A DNA stretch of 14,633 bases from NCBI GenBank assembly GCA_038232215.1, contig JBBSIG010000047.1, positions 1 through 14,633 of the forward strand, in the 5' to 3' direction. The translations under genes and the position numbers were made by a program. Shown in pieces: positions 1 through 7,877 of the stretch. The notes beneath the pieces were generated by a model. That model did not search any database and was not told where the DNA came from. It was given only the letters and a program-made list of their open reading frames with translations. Source of the stretch: JBBSIG01 sp038232215 (lineage in GTDB: Bacteria > Actinomycetota > Thermoleophilia > Gaiellales > Gaiellaceae). How positions within the stretch are numbered: position 1 is the stretch's first letter; every line of letters begins with the position of its first letter.

Positions 1-33
1 CCTTTAAGCCGGTCCAGCGAGGCCGGAAAGGAG
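1..33 (+). promoter_or_regulatory. PyrR-binding RNA hairpin overlapping the pyrR ribosome binding site
   Basis: Bases 11-24 read GGTCCAGCGAGGCC, matching the known PyrR binding-loop consensus ARUCCNGNGAGGYU except that the terminal A-U pair is a G-C pair. The fold is: lower stem 1-5 (CCTTT) with 27-31 (AAAGG); a purine bulge AAG at 6-8; upper stem 9-12 with 23-26; C14-C15 with G21-G22, leaving U13 unpaired; and a small loop AGCGA. The pyrR Shine-Dalgarno AAAGGAG (27-33) is partly inside the lower stem, four bases before the ATG at 38. PyrR-UMP binding would therefore hide the ribosome binding site. This matches translational repression known in mycobacteria rather than the Bacillus attenuator. 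The promoter lies upstream of the window. Confidence 0.85.
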
Positions 34-37
34 CCGC

Positions 38-622
38 ATGACGACGACGACTCGCGCCTCGGCGGGACGGATCCTGCTCGACCACGGGGCGATCGACCGG
101 ACGCTCTCGCGGATCGCGCACGAGCTGATCGAGGCGCACCGGGATTTCTCCGCGGTCGCGCTCGTCGGCATCCACACGCGCGGCGTCCCGCTCGCTCAGC
201 GCCTGCGGCGCCTCGTGGCCGAGCGCGCGGGTGAGGAGCCCGCGCTCGGCACGGTCGACATCACCTTCTACCGCGACGACGTCGGGGTGCGGGGCGGCGA
301 GGCGCCGCTCCACGCGCAGCCGCTCGTGCGCGCGACGTCGCTCGACTTCCCCCTCGAGGGCAAGACCTGCGTGCTCGTCGACGACGTTCTCTTCACCGGT
401 CGCACCATCCGCGCTGCGGTGGAGACGCTGTTCGACTACGGTCGGCCGGCGCGCGTCCAGCTCGCCGTCCTCGTCGACCGGGGTCACCGGGAGCTGCCGA
501 TCCGCCCGGACTTCGTCGGCAAGAACCTGCCGACGGCGCGGGACGAGCGCATCCGGGTGGAGCTGCTCGAGGTCGACGAGGTCGATCGCGTCCTGCTCGT
601 CCCGTCGGAGGGCACCCCGTAG
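38..622 (+). CDS. pyrR: PyrR bifunctional pyrimidine regulator / uracil phosphoribosyltransferase
   Basis: The 194-residue protein is normal length for PyrR, a UMP-responsive RNA-binding regulator of pyr operons that usually also has uracil phosphoribosyltransferase activity. The PRPP loop is at residues 112-124 (VLVDDVLFTGRTI). The DRGHRELPIRPDFVGKN block at 147-163 is the family signature near the RNA-binding face. The ATG at 38 is supported by AAAGGAG at 27-33 and by the family N-terminus (a DHGAIDRTLSRIAHEL-like helix). It is the first gene of the pyr operon and is preceded directly by its own binding hairpin, so it should autoregulate. pyrB begins 14 bases after its stop. Confidence 0.97.
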   Translation: MTTTTRASAGRILLDHGAIDRTLSRIAHELIEAHRDFSAVALVGIHTRGVPLAQRLRRLVAERAGEEPALGTVDITFYRDDVGVRGGEAPLHAQPLVRATSLDFPLEGKTCVLVDDVLFTGRTIRAAVETLFDYGRPARVQLAVLVDRGHRELPIRPDFVGKNLPTARDERIRVELLEVDEVDRVLLVPSEGTP

Positions 623-636
623 CCGAGATCCGGGTC

Positions 637-1617
637 ATGCGCGAGGCCCTCCCGCCCCGGGATCCGTCGCCGCCCCGGCGGCACCTGCTCTCGATCGCCG
701 ATCTCACGCGTGACGACGTCGAGCGGCTGCTCGCGACGGCGAAGAGCTTCGAGCGCTCGCTCGAGCGCGAGCTGAAGAAGCTGCCGACGCTCCGCGGCCG
801 GACGGTGGTGAACCTCTTCTACGAGTCCTCCACGAGGACGTCGTCGAGCTTCGAGCTCGCCGCAAAGCGGCTCTCGGCCGACACGATGTCGATCAGGGCG
901 GCCGGCTCGTCCGTGGACAAGGGCGAGTCGCTGAAGGACACCGCTCTCACCCTCGGCGCCTACGGGCCCGACGTGATCGTGATCCGCCATCCGCAGATCG
1001 GCGCGCCGCAGCTCGTGGCGCGGGTCACCGAGGCGCACGTCGTGAACGCCGGCGACGGCAAGCACCAGCACCCGACGCAGTCGCTGCTCGACCTCTACAC
1101 GATCCGGGAGCAGCTCGGGCGCCTGGAGGGCGTCCACGTGGCCATCGTCGGCGACGTGCTGCACTCGCGCGTGGCGCGCTCGAACGTCCAGGCGTTGCGG
1201 CTCGTGGGCGCGCGGGTCACCCTCGTCGGGCCGCCCGCCCTGCTCCCGCGCGGGATCGAGACGCTCGGCTGCGAGGTGACGACCGACGTCGACGCGATCC
1301 GCGCGGCCGACGTGGTCTACGTCCTGCGCCTGCAGCAGGAGCGCATGCAGGAGGGCGACAACCACGTGCCCAGCCTCCGCGAGTACAGCGCGCGCTGGGG
1401 CGTCACGCCGCAGCGGGTGCGGCCGGGCCAGAAGGTCATGCACCCAGGACCGATGAACCGGGGCGTCGAGATCGACGGGCGGGTGGCCGACGCGGCCGAC
1501 GCCCTGATCGAGACCCAGGTCCGGGCCGGTCTCGTGATCCGGATGGCGGTCCTCTACGACCTGCTCGCGCACGGGCCGGTGGGCGTGCCGGCGGCGGCGA
1601 TGCACGAGGTGGCGTGA
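637..1617 (+). CDS. pyrB: Aspartate carbamoyltransferase catalytic subunit
   Basis: The 326-residue enzyme joins carbamoyl phosphate and aspartate to give N-carbamoyl-aspartate, the committed step of pyrimidine synthesis. Visible signatures are the carbamoyl-phosphate loop STRTS (65-69), the SVDKGES loop with Lys95, HPTQ (145-148) and HPGPMNRG (269-276). The length fits catalytic chains, which start at about the RHLLSIADL segment; here 14 Pro/Arg-rich residues precede it. No strong Shine-Dalgarno is seen before the ATG at 637, so translation is probably coupled to pyrR. No pyrI regulatory subunit is present, as is usual outside enterobacteria. The stop overlaps the pyrC start in GTGA. Confidence 0.97.
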   Translation: MREALPPRDPSPPRRHLLSIADLTRDDVERLLATAKSFERSLERELKKLPTLRGRTVVNLFYESSTRTSSSFELAAKRLSADTMSIRAAGSSVDKGESLKDTALTLGAYGPDVIVIRHPQIGAPQLVARVTEAHVVNAGDGKHQHPTQSLLDLYTIREQLGRLEGVHVAIVGDVLHSRVARSNVQALRLVGARVTLVGPPALLPRGIETLGCEVTTDVDAIRAADVVYVLRLQQERMQEGDNHVPSLREYSARWGVTPQRVRPGQKVMHPGPMNRGVEIDGRVADAADALIETQVRAGLVIRMAVLYDLLAHGPVGVPAAAMHEVA

Positions 1618-2978
1618 CGCTCTTCGCGCCCGACCGCCCCGGGGAGGACCTCGTCGTGCGCGGCGCCCGCGTGCTCGATCCGGCGGAGGGCGTCGACGCC
1701 GTCCTCGACGTTCGCGTCGACGGCGGCGTCGTGTCGGCCGTCGGTCACGGGCTCGACGCGGGGGATCACCCGGTGCTCGACGCGAGCGGCCTCGTGCTCG
1801 CGCCCGCCTTCGTGGACCCGCACGTCCACCTGCGGACGCCCGGTCGCGAGGACGAGGAGACGATCGCCTCGGGCACGGCGGCGGCTGCGGCCGGCGGGTA
1901 CTGCGCCGTGCTCGCGATGCCCAACACCGACCCGGTCGTCGACTGCTCGGCGGTGCTCGGGTCGCTCGCCGAGTCCGCGCGGGCCGAGGCCCGGGTGCCC
2001 GTCGGCTTTCTCGCGGCGATCACGCGCGGGCAGGCGGGAGCGCAGCTCACCGAGATGGGCGAGCTCGCCGACGCGGGTGCGGTGGGGTTCTCGGACGACG
2101 GCCGGCCCGTCGTCTCCGCCGGTCTGATGCGCCGGGCCCTCCAGTACAGCTCGTCCACGGGACGGGGGCTCGCCCTGCACTGCGAGGAGCCGACCCTCTC
2201 CCGCGAGGGACAGATGCACGAGGGGCCCGTCTCGGCGGAGCTCGGCTTCACCGGCTACCCCTCGATCGCCGAGAGCCTGATGGTCGAGCGCGACCTCGCG
2301 CTCGCCGCGTACGAGGGCCGGGGACTGCACCTGCTGCACCTCTCGGCGCGGGAGTCGGTCTCGGCCCTGCGCGCGGCCCACGCGGCGGACGTGGACGCCA
2401 CCGCCGAGGTGACGCCGCACCATCTCTGCCTCACCGACGACGCGCTCCGCTCGCTCGACTCGAATCTGAAGATGAACCCGCCGCTCCGGGCGTCGGAGGA
2501 TCGCGCCGCGCTGATCGAGGCGCTTCGCGACGGGACGATCTCGGCGATCGCAACGGACCACGCCCCGCACGCGCGGCACGAGAAAGAGGTTCCGTTCGAG
2601 GCAGCCCCGTTCGGAGTCACCGGCCTGGAGACCGCGTTCGGCGCGCTCTTCACGCACCTCGTCGAGCCGGGTCTCGTCCCCCTCGAGACGCTGCTCGAGC
2701 GTCTCTCGGCCGGGCCCGCGCGCGCCTACGGGCTCGCGACGCCCCGGATCGCCGTCGGCGCCCGGGCGAACCTCGCCGTGCTCGACACGGAGGCGATCTG
2801 GCGCGTCGAGGAGGGCGGCTTCCACTCGCGCTCGGCCAACTCCTGGCTGCTCGGGGCGACGCTGCGAGGCCGGATCGTGCTCACGATCGCCGACGGATGC
2901 GTAGCCTTCACCGCTGCAGACGCTCCGCGTCTGCGGTGGGACGGGCTCGTCCCTTCACTTCGCTCGGGAGAGGCATGA
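1614..2978 (+). CDS. pyrC: Dihydroorotase, class I
   Basis: The 454-residue amidohydrolase closes carbamoyl-aspartate to dihydroorotate. Predicted zinc ligands and catalytic residues are His70 and His72 (DPHVHLRTPG), Asp161 (GFSDDG), His189 (LHCEEP), His242 (HLLHLSARE) and Asp315 (ATDHAPH). The Asp161 position instead of a carboxylated lysine is the class I pattern known from Aquifex. The GTG at 1614 overlaps the pyrB stop (GTGA), with GAGGTG just upstream at 1606-1611. The last roughly 20 codons (from about 2909) lie in a pair of hairpins and read like a repeat-derived tail (DGLVPSLRSGEA) rather than conserved protein. The stop overlaps the carA start in ATGA. Confidence 0.96.
   Translation: MTLFAPDRPGEDLVVRGARVLDPAEGVDAVLDVRVDGGVVSAVGHGLDAGDHPVLDASGLVLAPAFVDPHVHLRTPGREDEETIASGTAAAAAGGYCAVLAMPNTDPVVDCSAVLGSLAESARAEARVPVGFLAAITRGQAGAQLTEMGELADAGAVGFSDDGRPVVSAGLMRRALQYSSSTGRGLALHCEEPTLSREGQMHEGPVSAELGFTGYPSIAESLMVERDLALAAYEGRGLHLLHLSARESVSALRAAHAADVDATAEVTPHHLCLTDDALRSLDSNLKMNPPLRASEDRAALIEALRDGTISAIATDHAPHARHEKEVPFEAAPFGVTGLETAFGALFTHLVEPGLVPLETLLERLSAGPARAYGLATPRIAVGARANLAVLDTEAIWRVEEGGFHSRSANSWLLGATLRGRIVLTIADGCVAFTAADAPRLRWDGLVPSLRSGEA
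2909..2953. repeat. Tandem GC-rich hairpins at the pyrC/carA junction, REP-like
   Basis: Two stem-loops lie back to back. The first is CACC (2909-2912), bulge GCT, GCAGACGC (2916-2923), loop TCC, GCGTCTGC (2927-2934), GGTG (2935-2938). The second is GGGACG (2938-2943), loop GGCT, CGTCCC (2948-2953). The following bases 2950-2970, read on the minus strand, contain CCCGAGCGAAGTGAAGGGAC, which resembles the GAGCGAAGCGAAGG core of dispersed palindromic repeats known from many high-GC genomes. There is no T-run, so this is not a standard terminator. It sits 21 bases before the carA ATG. Confidence 0.6.
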
Positions 2979-4054
2979 CAGGCTTTCTTGCACTGGAGGA
3001 CGGCACGGTGTTTCCGGGCGAGTCCGTCGCCGCGGACGGGTTCGCCTTCGGCGAGGCCGTCTTCACGACGGCGATGAGCGGCTACCAGGAGGTCGTCACC
3101 GATCCCAGCTTCGCGGAGCAGCTCGTCTGCTTCACGGCGCCGATGGTGGGCAACTACGGCGTCGCGACGGGTCGGTCCGAGTCGCGGAGGCCGCACGCGC
3201 GCGCAGTCGTCATGCGCGAGGCGCGCGGGCCGGCCTGGACCGACTGGCTGCACGAGCACGGCGTCGTCGCCCTCTCCGGGGTGGACACCCGCTCGCTCGT
3301 CCTGCACCTGCGCGAGGACGGCGCCATGCGCGCCGTCGCAGCGGCGGGCGACGCGTCGGTCGAGGAGGCCCTCGAGGCCGTCCGCGCTCAACCGGAGATG
3401 ACGGGGCGCAACCTCGTCGCCGACGTGTCCACGGCCGAGCCGTACGTCTACTGCGACGGCGGCGGGGTCAGCGTGGCCGTCGTCGACTACGGCTGCAAGC
3501 GCTCCCTCCTGCGCCGGCTGACCGGCGCCGGCGCCTCCGTGACCGTCTACCCGCACGACGCCGACGCCGACGAGCTCGCCCGGCACGACGGCGTCGTCCT
3601 GTCCAACGGGCCGGGCGACCCCGCGCCGCTGCACGACGAGGTCGCCGAGCTCCGGCGGCTGCTCGGCCGCGCTCCCGTCCTCGGCATCTGCCTCGGCCAC
3701 CAGCTGCTCGGCCTCGCCACGGGCCACGAGACGTTCAAGCTCCCGTTCGGCCACCGCGGCGCCAACCACCCCGTGCTCGAGCGCGAGAGCGGGCGCGTAC
3801 ACGTGACGAGCCAGAACCACGGCTTCGCCGTTCGCCCGAGCGACGGGCGCGAGGCGACGTACGTCTCGCTCTACGACGGCACCGTCGAGGGGCTCGACTT
3901 CCCCGAGCTGCGGGCGAGCTCGCTGCAGTTCCACCCGGAGGCCGGCCCGGGGCCGCACGACGCCTGGCCGCTGCTCGAGCGGTGGGTCTCGAGCCTCACG
4001 GCCGCCTCGAGCTCTCGCGGGGAGCGGAAGAGGGCGGATGCCGAGGCGGACTGA
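2975..4054 (+). CDS. carA: Carbamoyl phosphate synthetase small (glutaminase) subunit
   Basis: The 359-residue subunit releases ammonia from glutamine and passes it to CarB for carbamoyl phosphate synthesis. The N-terminal CPSase domain shows SGYQEVVTDPSF and NYGVATGRSESRRPHARAVV. The class I amidotransferase domain follows from about residue 165, with nucleophile Cys239 (LGICLGHQLLG) and the His320/Glu322 pair (QFHPEAGPGPHDAW). I chose the ATG at 2975 because it overlaps the pyrC stop (ATGA), has GGGAG at 2966-2970, and gives the normal MTGFLALEDGTVFPG start. The same frame is open upstream to 2897, but that part is repeat-like and reads against pyrC. Its last 17 bases overlap carB. Confidence 0.97.
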   Translation: MTGFLALEDGTVFPGESVAADGFAFGEAVFTTAMSGYQEVVTDPSFAEQLVCFTAPMVGNYGVATGRSESRRPHARAVVMREARGPAWTDWLHEHGVVALSGVDTRSLVLHLREDGAMRAVAAAGDASVEEALEAVRAQPEMTGRNLVADVSTAEPYVYCDGGGVSVAVVDYGCKRSLLRRLTGAGASVTVYPHDADADELARHDGVVLSNGPGDPAPLHDEVAELRRLLGRAPVLGICLGHQLLGLATGHETFKLPFGHRGANHPVLERESGRVHVTSQNHGFAVRPSDGREATYVSLYDGTVEGLDFPELRASSLQFHPEAGPGPHDAWPLLERWVSSLTAASSSRGERKRADAEAD

Positions 4055-7000
4055 CCTCGAGTCGATCTGCCTGATCGGCTCGGGCCCGATCGTGATCGGG
4101 CAGGCGTGCGAGTTCGACTACGCCGGCTGCCAGGCGCTCAAGGTGCTGCGGGAAGAGGGCTTCCGCACGATCGTCGTCAACTCGAACCCGGCGACGATCA
4201 TGACCGACCCGGGCTTCGCCGACCGCACGTACCTCGAGCCGCTCGACCTCGCCGGGGTGACCGACGTGCTTCGGCGTGAGCGTCCCGACGCGCTGCTGCC
4301 CACCATGGGGGGTCAGACCGCGCTCAACCTCGCGCTCGAGCTCTCGCGCGCCGGCGTGCTGGACGCGCTCGGGATCGAGCTGATCGGTGCCGGGCTCGAC
4401 GCCATTCGCCGGGCGGAGGACCGCAAGCTCTTCCGGACCGCCGTGCGGAGCGTCGGGCTCGAGGTCCCGAGCTCCCGCATCGTCACCTCGCCGGCCGATC
4501 TTCGAGGCATCCGCCTGCCCGCGGTGATCCGGCCCGCGTTCACGCTCGGGGGGCAGGGCGGCGGCTTCGCGACGACTGCCGAGGAGCTTCGAGGGCGGGT
4601 GGAGAGGGGACTGCGCGAGAGTCCGATCGGCCAGGTGCTCGTCGAGGAGTCGGTCCGGGGCTGGGACGAGTTCGAGCTCGAGGTCGTGCGCGACAGGGTG
4701 GACAACGTCGTGATCGTCTGCTCGATCGAGAACCTCGATCCGATGGGCGTGCACACCGGCGACTCGGTCACCGTGGCGCCGCAGATGACGCTCTCGGACC
4801 ATGCCTACCAGGAGCTGCGGGACGCGTCCGCCGCCGTGATCCGCGCGGTCGGAGTGGAGACGGGCGGCTCCAACATCCAGTTCGCGCGTCACCGCGAGAC
4901 GGGGGAGCTGCGCGTGATCGAGATGAATCCGCGCGTCTCGCGCTCCTCGGCGCTCGCGTCGAAGGCGACCGGTTACCCGATCGCGAAGGTCGCGGCGCGC
5001 CTGGCCGTCGGCTACACGCTCGACGAGATCCCGAACGATCTGACGGGAACGACGCCCGCGAGCTTCGAGCCGACTCTCGACTACGTGGTGGTCAAGTTCC
5101 CGCGCTTCGCCTTCGAGAAGTTCCCCGGCGCCGACCGAACGCTCGGGACGCAGATGAAGTCCGTCGGTGAGGCGATGGGCATCGGGCGCACCTTCGCCGA
5201 GGCGTTCCTGAAGGCGCGGCGCTCGCTCGAGGCCGACGGCGACCTGTCCGGCCCCTGGGCCCGGCTCTCGGACGTGCCCGACGGGGTGCATCCGTGGTTC
5301 CTCGCCGAGCTCGACCGCATCGCGTCCGCGCTCGCCGAGGTGGCGTCCCTCGACGACCTCGCCCCCGGCGACTGGCTGCGGCTGAAGCGCCTCGGACTCT
5401 CCGACGCCGACCTCGCGGACCGCTGCGGGACGAGCGAGCCCGAGGCGCGCGCACGGCGACTCGCCGCAGGCGTCCGGCCCGTCTACCGGCGGGTCGACTC
5501 CTGCGCGGGGGAGGTCGCCGCCGCCTCCAACTACTTCTACTCGACGTGGGGCGAGGCCGACGAGGAGCCGCCGGGAGGAGGCAGCATCGTCATCCTCGGG
5601 GCCGGGCCGAACCGGATCGGGCAGGGCATCGAGTTCGACTATTGCTGCGTGCATGCTGCGCAGAGCTTCCGCGCGCTCGGCTACGAGGCCGTGATGGTGA
5701 ACTGCAACCCGGAGACCGTCTCGACCGACTACGACACCTCCGACCGGCTGTACTTCGAGCCGCTCGGCGCGGAGGAGGTGCTCGCCGTCTGCGAGCGGGA
5801 GCGACCGGCGGGCGTCGTGATCCAGTTCGGGGGCCAGACGCCGCTCAAGCTCGCGCGCGCCCTCGAGGGGGCGGGCTTCCGGATCATGGGCACGCCGTTC
5901 GACGCGATCGACCTCGCCGAGGACCGAGAGCGCTTCGCGGCTCTGCTCGACGAGCTCGGGATCCGGTGCCCGGAGTGGGGGATGGCCGAGACGGCGGAAG
6001 AGGCGATCGCGGTGGGCGAGCGGGTCGGCTACCCCCTGCTGCTCCGCCCCTCGTACGTGCTCGGCGGCCGTGCGATGCGCGTCTGCTACGGGCCCGACGA
6101 CGTGCGCGAGGCGCTCACGCGGCAGATGCACGGACGCGTGCTCGCCGATCGCTTCCTCGAGAACGCGGTCGAGATCGACGTCGACGCGCTCTCGGACGGG
6201 GAGGAGACCTACGTCGCGGCGGTGATGCAGCACGTGGAGGAGGCAGGCGTCCACTCCGGCGACTCGGCCTGCGTCCTGCCCGCGCCGTCCCTCACCCAGG
6301 CCGCGGCGGACGAGATCCGCGACGTCGTGCGCCGGCTCGCGCGGGGGCTCGGCGTGGTCGGTCTCCTGAACGTCCAGCTCGCGGTCGCGGACGGCACCGT
6401 CTTCGTGCTCGAGGTCAACCCGCGGGCCTCGCGCACGGTCCCCTTCGCGAGCAAGGCGACGGGCGTGAACCTGGTCGAGGGAGCGTGCCGGCTCGCCACG
6501 GGCGAGCCGCTGCGCGCGCTCGGGCTGCCGCGGGAGCACCCGCCGGCCCAGGTGAGCGTCAAGGCCGCAGTGCTCCCGTTTGCCCGCTTCCCGGGCAGCG
6601 ACCCCGTGCTCGGGCCCGAGATGCGCTCGACGGGGGAGGTGATGGCGAGCGCGGCCGACCTGCCGACCGCCTTCGCCAAGGCCGAGCGCGCGGCCGGACG
6701 ACCCTTGCCCACCTCGGGAACCGCGTTCCTCTCCGTCCGCGGAGGCGACAAGCCGGCCGCGCTCCCGGTGGCCGCCGCGCTCGCGGGGCTCGGCTTCCGG
6801 CTGATGGCGACCGCCGGAACCGCCCGGACGCTGACGGCCGCCGGACTGACCGTCGAGCCGCTGCGCAAGGTGGCCGAGGCCGGCGAGGGCCCGAGCGTGG
6901 TCGACCTGATCCGGCGCGGCGGCTGCGACCTCGTCGTCAACACCCCGGAGGGCTCGGGGCCGCGCGAGGACGGCTACCTGATCCGCGAGGCCGCGCTCGC

Positions 7001-7127
7001 GGCGCGCGTCCCATGCATCACGACGATCGCCGGGGCCGCCGCGGCCGTGCACGCGATCGCGAACGCACGCACGGAGGAGGCGCTCTCCCTGCAGGAGCGG
7101 ATCGACGTCGAGACTCGCGCCGGGTAG
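4038..7127 (+). CDS. carB: Carbamoyl phosphate synthetase large subunit
   Basis: The 1029-residue synthetase makes carbamoyl phosphate from bicarbonate, ammonia and two ATP. The first ATP-grasp half has GSGPIVIGQACEFDYAG at the start and Glu295/Asn297 (IEMNPRVSRSS). A shortened oligomerisation region lies around 395-510. The second half starts with GPNRIGQGIEFDYCC and has Glu792/Asn794 (LEVNPRASRT). The C-terminal MGS-like allosteric domain (about 895-1029) keeps the residues that bind UMP in E. coli CarB: the TAGT loop (925-928), Lys944 and Asn968-Thr969. Feedback inhibition by UMP is therefore likely. It is about 40 residues shorter than E. coli CarB. The ATG at 4038 has AAGAGGG just upstream and lies inside the end of carA. 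pyrK starts 3 bases after the stop. Confidence 0.97.
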   Translation: MPRRTDLESICLIGSGPIVIGQACEFDYAGCQALKVLREEGFRTIVVNSNPATIMTDPGFADRTYLEPLDLAGVTDVLRRERPDALLPTMGGQTALNLALELSRAGVLDALGIELIGAGLDAIRRAEDRKLFRTAVRSVGLEVPSSRIVTSPADLRGIRLPAVIRPAFTLGGQGGGFATTAEELRGRVERGLRESPIGQVLVEESVRGWDEFELEVVRDRVDNVVIVCSIENLDPMGVHTGDSVTVAPQMTLSDHAYQELRDASAAVIRAVGVETGGSNIQFARHRETGELRVIEMNPRVSRSSALASKATGYPIAKVAARLAVGYTLDEIPNDLTGTTPASFEPTLDYVVVKFPRFAFEKFPGADRTLGTQMKSVGEAMGIGRTFAEAFLKARRSLEADGDLSGPWARLSDVPDGVHPWFLAELDRIASALAEVASLDDLAPGDWLRLKRLGLSDADLADRCGTSEPEARARRLAAGVRPVYRRVDSCAGEVAAASNYFYSTWGEADEEPPGGGSIVILGAGPNRIGQGIEFDYCCVHAAQSFRALGYEAVMVNCNPETVSTDYDTSDRLYFEPLGAEEVLAVCERERPAGVVIQFGGQTPLKLARALEGAGFRIMGTPFDAIDLAEDRERFAALLDELGIRCPEWGMAETAEEAIAVGERVGYPLLLRPSYVLGGRAMRVCYGPDDVREALTRQMHGRVLADRFLENAVEIDVDALSDGEETYVAAVMQHVEEAGVHSGDSACVLPAPSLTQAAADEIRDVVRRLARGLGVVGLLNVQLAVADGTVFVLEVNPRASRTVPFASKATGVNLVEGACRLATGEPLRALGLPREHPPAQVSVKAAVLPFARFPGSDPVLGPEMRSTGEVMASAADLPTAFAKAERAAGRPLPTSGTAFLSVRGGDKPAALPVAAALAGLGFRLMATAGTARTLTAAGLTVEPLRKVAEAGEGPSVVDLIRRGGCDLVVNTPEGSGPREDGYLIREAALAARVPCITTIAGAAAAVHAIANARTEEALSLQERIDVETRAG

Positions 7128-7130
7128 CCG

Positions 7131-7877
7131 ATGGGACTCGCCACGCTGAGCCGTGGCCGGGTGCGGGTCGTCGCGTCGGAGGCCGTCGGCGCCTACACGC
7201 TCCTCCGCGTGCGGCGCGGGGCGCTCGAGCCCGGGGTTCCCGGCCAATTCTTCATGCTCGAGGCGCCCGGCCGGCTGCTCCCACGGCCGATGAGCCTCTG
7301 CCTCGCGCCGCCCGGAGAGCTCGCCTTTCTCGTCGACGCGGTCGGGCCAGGGACGCGGGCGCTCTGCGCGCTCGAGCCGGGGGAGGAGCTCCGCGTCCTC
7401 GGTCCCCTCGGCAACGGCTTCCGGCTCCCCGTCGCCCGGCCGCTCCTCGTGGGCGGTGGGATCGGCATCGCGCCGCTCCCCTTCCTCTCCGAGACGCTCG
7501 GGCGGCCGCCGGCCCTCCTCGGCTTCCGCAGCGACCGGCACGCCGAGGCGGCGGCGCTCGTCCCGAACGCCCGGGTGGTGGTCGAGCCGACCTACGTGAC
7601 GGACGTGCTGCCCGAGGGCCTCGACGTGCTGGCCTGCGGGCCCGAGCCGATGCTCAGGGCTGTGCGGAGCCGCGAGCCGGACGCTCAGCTTGCGTGGGAG
7701 GCGCCCATGGCGTGCGGGTACGGAGCCTGCTACGGCTGCGCCGTCGAGCTCGACGGCCGGCTGCAGCGCCTCTGCGTCGAGGGCCCCGTGCTCGGCGGGT
7801 CGCGTGGTCGCACCGCGGCCGGGGCTCCCGCTCTGTCCAGGCGGGCCGTAGAGGCGAGCGCGGGGTCGCGCGGATGA
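7131..7877 (+). CDS. pyrK: Dihydroorotate dehydrogenase electron-transfer subunit
   Basis: The 248-residue FAD and [2Fe-2S] protein carries electrons from PyrD to NAD+. The FAD motif RPMS is at 52-55, the NAD-binding GGGIGIAPL at 108-116, and the cluster ligands are Cys195, Cys200, Cys203 and Cys215 (C-x4-C-x2-C-x11-C), followed by VEGPV. The last 28 residues (from about 221) are a low-complexity Gly/Ala/Arg/Ser tail with no family match that I recognise. They overlap where the missing N-terminal strand of PyrD would be expected. The ATG at 7131 is 3 bases after carB and lacks a clear Shine-Dalgarno, so coupling to carB is likely. The stop overlaps the pyrD start (ATGA). Confidence 0.94.
   Translation: MGLATLSRGRVRVVASEAVGAYTLLRVRRGALEPGVPGQFFMLEAPGRLLPRPMSLCLAPPGELAFLVDAVGPGTRALCALEPGEELRVLGPLGNGFRLPVARPLLVGGGIGIAPLPFLSETLGRPPALLGFRSDRHAEAAALVPNARVVVEPTYVTDVLPEGLDVLACGPEPMLRAVRSREPDAQLAWEAPMACGYGACYGCAVELDGRLQRLCVEGPVLGGSRGRTAAGAPALSRRAVEASAGSRG

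Noticed and set aside
2897..2974. An upstream GTG-type extension of carA
   Set aside because: It covers the hairpin repeat and pyrC codons; the ATG at 2975 has a ribosome site and the conserved N-terminus.
3996..7541. An open minus-strand frame of 1181 codons across carB and pyrK
   Set aside because: It mirrors strongly coding + strand genes. In such GC-rich DNA the antisense frame lacks stops because of codon bias; the protein is Arg/Glu/His-rich with no family features.
5294..7873. The + strand frame upstream of the pyrD ATG, open for 860 codons
   Set aside because: It is an out-of-frame Arg-rich shadow of carB and pyrK; real PyrD starts at 7874.
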